Source: Verrucomicrobiota bacterium (GTDB lineage Bacteria; Verrucomicrobiota; Verrucomicrobiia; Opitutales; Oceanipulchritudinaceae). From it: 45,619 nucleotides of DNA. Of this stretch, positions 43,128-45,619 are shown one piece after another. Numbering within the stretch: position 1 is the first letter of the stretch; every line of letters begins with the position of its first letter. Both the position numbers and the translations under genes were made by a program. Under the pieces are notes generated by a model. It saw only the letters and a program-made list of their open reading frames with translations. It searched no databases and was not told the origin of the DNA. The stretch covers positions 1 through 45,619 of the forward strand of contig JAJOKB010000062.1 of assembly GCA_021208135.1 (NCBI GenBank), read 5' to 3'.

Positions 43128-43886
43128 TTACGTTAAATGATGATCAGAACAGGGTCCACGCTGATACAACTCGCTCACTTTATTCCAATTAATGGTGTAC
43201 CACCATTGAGCGATATAGGCAGCACGCCGGTTTTGATATGCCAGATAGTAGGCGTGCTCCCAAACATCTATTCCTAAAATGGGAGTTCCGCGGTCGGCAG
43301 CGATATCCATGAGCGGGTTATCCTGATTAGGAGTGCTGGTAACCGCCAGGCTGCCATCGGATTTGAGAATCAGCCAAGCCCAGCCCGAACCAAATCTGCC
43401 AGCGGCGGCAGCAGCAAACTGCTCACGCAGCTTGTCCATCGAACCGAAGTCGCGCTCGATGGCACGAGTCAGGGCTGAATCGGGAGTGCCGCGACCACCT
43501 TTCGGCGCCATAATCTTCCAGAAAAGGTCATGGTTGTAATGGCCACCTCCATTGTTGCGCACAGAGGTGTTGAACCGGGAAACATTCATCATCACCTGTT
43601 CGATGCTCATTTCCGCCAATTCCGCAAATTGAGCCACTTCGCGGTTCAATCCAGCCACCTGAGCCCCGTGATGTCGCAAGTGATGGATTGCCATCGTCAA
43701 TTCATCAATGTTGGGTTCAAGCTCCGCATAGCCATAGGGTAATTCAGTGAGCTGGAAAGGACCCTCTGTCGCCGGAGCAGCGCCTACCGCATGCGGGGAT
43801 CGAGCCTTCAGCCGGGAACTGAACAATGTAGCACCCAACAAAGTGCCAAATGAAAACAAAAAACCTCTTCTGGATGGATAGTTCAT
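43128..43886 (-). CDS. Superoxide dismutase, Mn-type, with Tat-like signal
   Basis: About 252 residues. The N-terminus [30 protein letters not shown] is a Tat-type signal (SRRGFLF plus hydrophobic stretch), so it is probably exported folded. The SOD body has [16 protein letters not shown] (first His ligand), [23 protein letters not shown] (second His), [29 protein letters not shown] and [31 protein letters not shown] (metal Asp and His). NQDNP in place of the FeSOD segment points to the Mn or cambialistic type. Start 43886 is chosen because a longer reading (43913) would bury the Tat motif. It lies upstream of the histidine kinase gene. Confidence 0.92.
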   Translation of the reverse strand: MNYPSRRGFLFSFGTLLGATLFSSRLKARSPHAVGAAPATEGPFQLTELPYGYAELEPNIDELTMAIHHLRHHGAQVAGLNREVAQFAELAEMSIEQVMMNVSRFNTSVRNNGGGHYNHDLFWKIMAPKGGRGTPDSALTRAIERDFGSMDKLREQFAAAAAGRFGSGWAWLILKSDGSLAVTSTPNQDNPLMDIAADRGTPILGIDVWEHAYYLAYQNRRAAYIAQWWYTINWNKVSELYQRGPCSDHHLT

Positions 43887-43916
43887 TCTTCCAGCATAGG
43901 CCGGACCACCCACATT

Positions 43917-43975
43917 TCAAATCAACCCGCGAATTGGGACCGGCAACCCACCCCGCCCGTGGATTGAAATGCACG
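43917..43975. repeat. Composite intergenic repeat, copy B (inverted)
   Basis: The reverse complement aligns with 4848-4902 over about 55 bp: CGTG[CG]ATTTCAAT, CACG, a GGCGGGG block and CCAATTCGCGGGTTGA. It sits between the divergent SOD and CPBP genes. It lacks the second arm of the 20-bp hairpin. Confidence 0.65.
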
Positions 43976-44021
43976 CCTGGAGCGCATGCTCGCTGTGACG
44001 AGTGTTTGAATGCGAACGATG

Positions 44022-44036
44022 AGCGCAATTAGCGCT
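44022..44036 (+). other. Hairpin just before the CPBP protease start
   Basis: AGCGC-AATTA-GCGCT, a 5-bp stem ending 7 bases before the ATG at 44044, where a ribosome site would lie. It could affect translation; there is no clear purine-rich ribosome site apart from GGTGGCG. Confidence 0.3.
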
Positions 44037-44043
44037 GGTGGCG

Positions 44044-44709
44044 ATGAATTGGCTTGAGCAACTTGCGAGGCCATTTACTTTGCCCACCATGTTTGATAAT
44101 CCATTAATCGTTGTGCTGATGGCTGCCGCCGCTGGCTATATATTAAAACTGTGGTGGGATGATCTTCGTGCTGCGGAACGCGGTGAGCCAAACCCTAAAG
44201 CTTTGCCAGGGGCGACCAGGGCCTCGATTTCCTGGATTTGTATAGGTATTGGCGGAGCCCTGCTTTTGGTTGGTATTGAAACGATTGGCGAATACGCTCT
44301 CGGAGTCTCTGATCAACAGAGCACCATACCCGCGTGGTTCCTGCTAGCGATGATTGCCGCTGGTATAATCGAGGAAATAGTGTTTCGTGGTTATCTGGTC
44401 GTAACCGGCAAGGGTGTTGCGATTTTATGGCTTAGCATTGTCGGATTCTCGCTGCTCTTTGCGCTACTGCATTATCAGTATTATCTGTCATGGGAAGAAG
44501 ATGCCGCCTGGCACCAATTCAGCGTGGACATCCATGCAAAGTCTATTTGGACCCTGACACTGCTGTTTATGAACAGCCTATGGTTCTATGCGCTGCGCTT
44601 CATGCGCCAGAACCAATCCCGCTCGCTGCTACCCTGCTTCTGCGCGCACATAGCGAGCAATGTCGGCGTGTTTGTGGTCAAGGCAGCGCAGGGGCATGTG
44701 ACCTGGTAA
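44044..44709 (+). CDS. CPBP-family intramembrane metalloprotease (CAAX amino-terminal protease type)
   Basis: About 221 residues, intact, with several membrane helices. The signature IIEEIVFRGYLVVTG (motif EExxxR) and a later LLFALLHYQYYLS (FxxxH motif 2) identify the Abi/CPBP group of membrane proteases, homologous to Rce1. A C-terminal CAHIASNVGVFVVKA helix supplies the conserved His/Asn-type motif. In bacteria the role varies: peptide maturation, bacteriocin self-immunity, or unknown. ATG 44044 (MNWLEQLARPF) is preferred to GTG 44038. A strong bidirectional stem-loop follows 30 bases after the stop. Confidence 0.87.
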   Translation: MNWLEQLARPFTLPTMFDNPLIVVLMAAAAGYILKLWWDDLRAAERGEPNPKALPGATRASISWICIGIGGALLLVGIETIGEYALGVSDQQSTIPAWFLLAMIAAGIIEEIVFRGYLVVTGKGVAILWLSIVGFSLLFALLHYQYYLSWEEDAAWHQFSVDIHAKSIWTLTLLFMNSLWFYALRFMRQNQSRSLLPCFCAHIASNVGVFVVKAAQGHVTW

Positions 44710-44735
44710 GAGTCCGGCTGCGGAAATACGGCCAA

Positions 44736-44766
44736 CAAAAAAGCCGTGTTCGAAAACACGGCTTTG
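44736..44766. terminator. Terminator shared by the CPBP gene and the COX24-type gene
   Basis: AAGCCGTGTT (44741-44750), tetraloop CGAA, AACACGGCTT (44755-44764): a perfect 10-bp stem. On the reverse strand the T-run TTTTTTG follows at once, which suits the small COX24-type gene ending at 44775. On the plus strand the tail is weaker but the stem would also stop CPBP transcription. Confidence 0.85.
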
Positions 44767-44774
44767 AAATTAAT

Positions 44775-44873
44775 TCAACCCCAGGTGCGCTTTTTATGGC
44801 GATTAGCGCGTGAACGCTTCTTGCGCTTGTGTTGCGAGATCTTGCGACGACGTTTTTTCCTGAGGTTACCCAT
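44775..44873 (-). CDS. AURKAIP1/COX24-domain small ribosomal-type protein (32 residues)
   Basis: The reverse strand from ATG 44873 reads [19 protein letters not shown] and then [13 protein letters not shown], then TGA: 32 residues, more than half Lys or Arg. This is the pattern of the AURKAIP1/COX24 family, very short basic proteins related to a mitochondrial small-subunit ribosomal protein and common in Bacteroidetes, Chlorobi and Verrucomicrobia, usually MGxxxKKRRxKMxKHKxRKRxxxxRHKKR. Likely a ribosome-associated protein. The terminator at 44736-44766 lies directly behind it. It is divergent from the P-type ATPase gene, with about 180 bases of leader between the two starts. It is too small for ordinary gene length cut-offs and easy to miss. 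Confidence 0.85.
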   Translation of the reverse strand: MGNLRKKRRRKISQHKRKKRSRANRHKKRTWG

Positions 44874-45046
44874 GACTTGTGGCTAATGAATTTCTTGAAA
44901 AAACCAAGAATCATTTGGATAAATCCGCATCTGTAAAGCTTTTATCGCAAAAATTCGAGGATCCTGCTTCCCTCCTCCCAGAGCCTCCCGGTCCAACCGA
45001 AATTCGAAACGATTCCCTTGTATCAGTCATAAAATGGGTTCATAGT

Positions 45047-45063
45047 GCCTGCATTATGCAGGC
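45047..45063. repeat. Inverted repeat over the second ATPase start codon
   Basis: GCCTGCAT-T-ATGCAGGC: a perfect 8-bp inverted repeat with one central base. The ATG at 45056 begins the right arm. It may be an operator or a fold that hides the start codon. Confidence 0.5.
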
Positions 45064-45619
45064 CTATCGTGACAAAGAAACAGAAACTCCCTGGTATTCA
45101 CGCTCAGCCGAGTCTGTACTGGCGGCTCTTAGCACCTCAGAGGACGGTTGTCCAAACAGGAGGCGAAGGAACGATTGGATCGTTTCGGTCCCAACGCACT
45201 CCCTGAGGTCGTCAAGAAACCTGCCTGGATGCGGTTCTTGCTCCAGTTTCACAACGTGCTGATCTACGTTCTGCTGGCCGCAGCGGTGGTGCTGCAAGGC
45301 TGTCTGGGTGGGTCAGGGTCGGGCTCTTCGACCCGGGCGGTGGACACCATCGATCTTGGTGACATTGACCTGACCACGGCGACGGTGTGTGATCAGACCG
45401 TAGCTAGCTATTGTCTGTTTCCCTTCCCGAACAATTTCTTTACCCGCGAGGATGCGTCCAGTACGACCGGGCTTCGGGTAAATTTTGCCGCAGAGGCCAT
45501 GCCGGTGGCGCTGCCGGTCTCCATCCCGCCTAGCCAGCTGGCGCCAGTCGGGGTGCAAACCACGGAAAGTCGCGGTGTTGATCCGGCCGAGTGGAACCGC
45601 AACGATGGCTTCTCGCCCG
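45056..45619 (+). CDS. P-type ATPase N-terminus running in frame into lipoprotein-like sequence (probable chimera, partial)
   Basis: From ATG 45056, MQAYRDKETETPWYSRSAESVLAALSTSEDGL and, after one base lost near 45147, SKQEAKERLDRFGPNALPE then [26 protein letters not shown]. This is a cation-ATPase N-terminus very like the one at 25.8 kb ([27 protein letters not shown]). From about 45275 the protein stops resembling an ATPase: LLAAAVVLQGCLGGSGSGSS reads as the end of a lipoprotein signal (LQGC lipobox), followed by LFPFPNNFFTREDASSTTGLRV and GVDPAEWNRNDGFSP, an unrelated secreted-protein sequence whose family I cannot name. By hand count G+C is about 62% in 45301-45600 and about 56% in 45061-45300. 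A misjoin at the shared LLAAAVV-coding stretch is the likely cause. The gene runs off the window. Confidence 0.7.

Noticed and set aside
43887-44043. tRNA-like or structured RNA between the SOD and CPBP genes
   Set aside because: No cloverleaf or T-loop could be drawn; the hairpins belong to the dispersed repeat and a short stem before the CPBP start.

Overview
The window looks like a piece of a Verrucomicrobia genome, most likely of the Opitutae type. This is inferred from family content, not from a marker gene. The signs are a PEP-CTERM secreted protein with a PEPSTYAMILG...RRRLRK tail, a TonB-dependent receptor with an N-terminal carboxypeptidase-like regulatory domain, a very large secreted lamin-tail/CotH/passenger-repeat protein, GH63-like and GH52/GH116-like sugar hydrolases, and a LexA with a GAAC-N4-GTTC operator. 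No rRNA, tRNA, CRISPR array, transposase or prophage was recognised.

Sequence quality dominates the reading. Most genes over about 1 kb are split by one or more single-base shifts, often at homopolymers (C8 at 661, A9 near 17502, T8 near 33905, A7 at 40387). The pieces join cleanly into full-length, motif-complete proteins. I therefore give whole-gene spans and read the breaks as probable consensus errors rather than decay. Intact genes include the PstS-like protein, ACT protein, AbgT, LexA, DraT-like protein, YvlD-like protein, the hybrid histidine kinase, superoxide dismutase and the CPBP protease.

Layout. (1) 0-3.8 kb, minus strand: argA, a GlcD-type FAD oxidase, a DAO-type FAD oxidoreductase and the first codons of an SRAP (HMCES/YedK) protein, tightly packed. 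(2) 3.9-9.3 kb: a phosphate-type binding protein, a repeat-bearing intergenic region, a PEP-CTERM protein, a GH63/MGH1-like glycosidase and a convergent alpha/beta hydrolase. (3) 9.4-18 kb, minus strand: a TonB-dependent receptor and, upstream of it, a ~1740-residue secreted protein. (4) 18.2-29.2 kb, plus strand: DegT aminotransferase, SNF2 helicase, ACT-AbgT-GlpK operon, P-type cation ATPase and lexA, whose promoter holds a LexA-type palindrome. (5) 44-29.2 kb, minus strand, nearly continuous: Mn-type SOD, hybrid histidine kinase, xylA, xylB, YvlD-like membrane protein, alpha/beta hydrolase, tsaD, a second DegT protein, a GH52-like glycosidase, a Gfo/Idh/MocA oxidoreductase, mscS and a DraT-like ADP-ribosyltransferase. 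(6) 44-45.6 kb: CPBP protease, a 32-codon COX24-type ribosomal protein gene, and a P-type ATPase N-terminus that runs in frame into an unrelated lipoprotein-like sequence, probably a chimeric join.

Functionally, xylA/xylB with the GH52-like enzyme suggest use of xylosides. The TonB receptor, GH63-like enzyme and hydrolase fit a polysaccharide-degrading lifestyle. SRAP and LexA belong to DNA damage responses. The most unexpected gene is the DraT-like protein, a regulator of nitrogenase elsewhere, placed directly behind a mechanosensitive channel with no nif gene in view.
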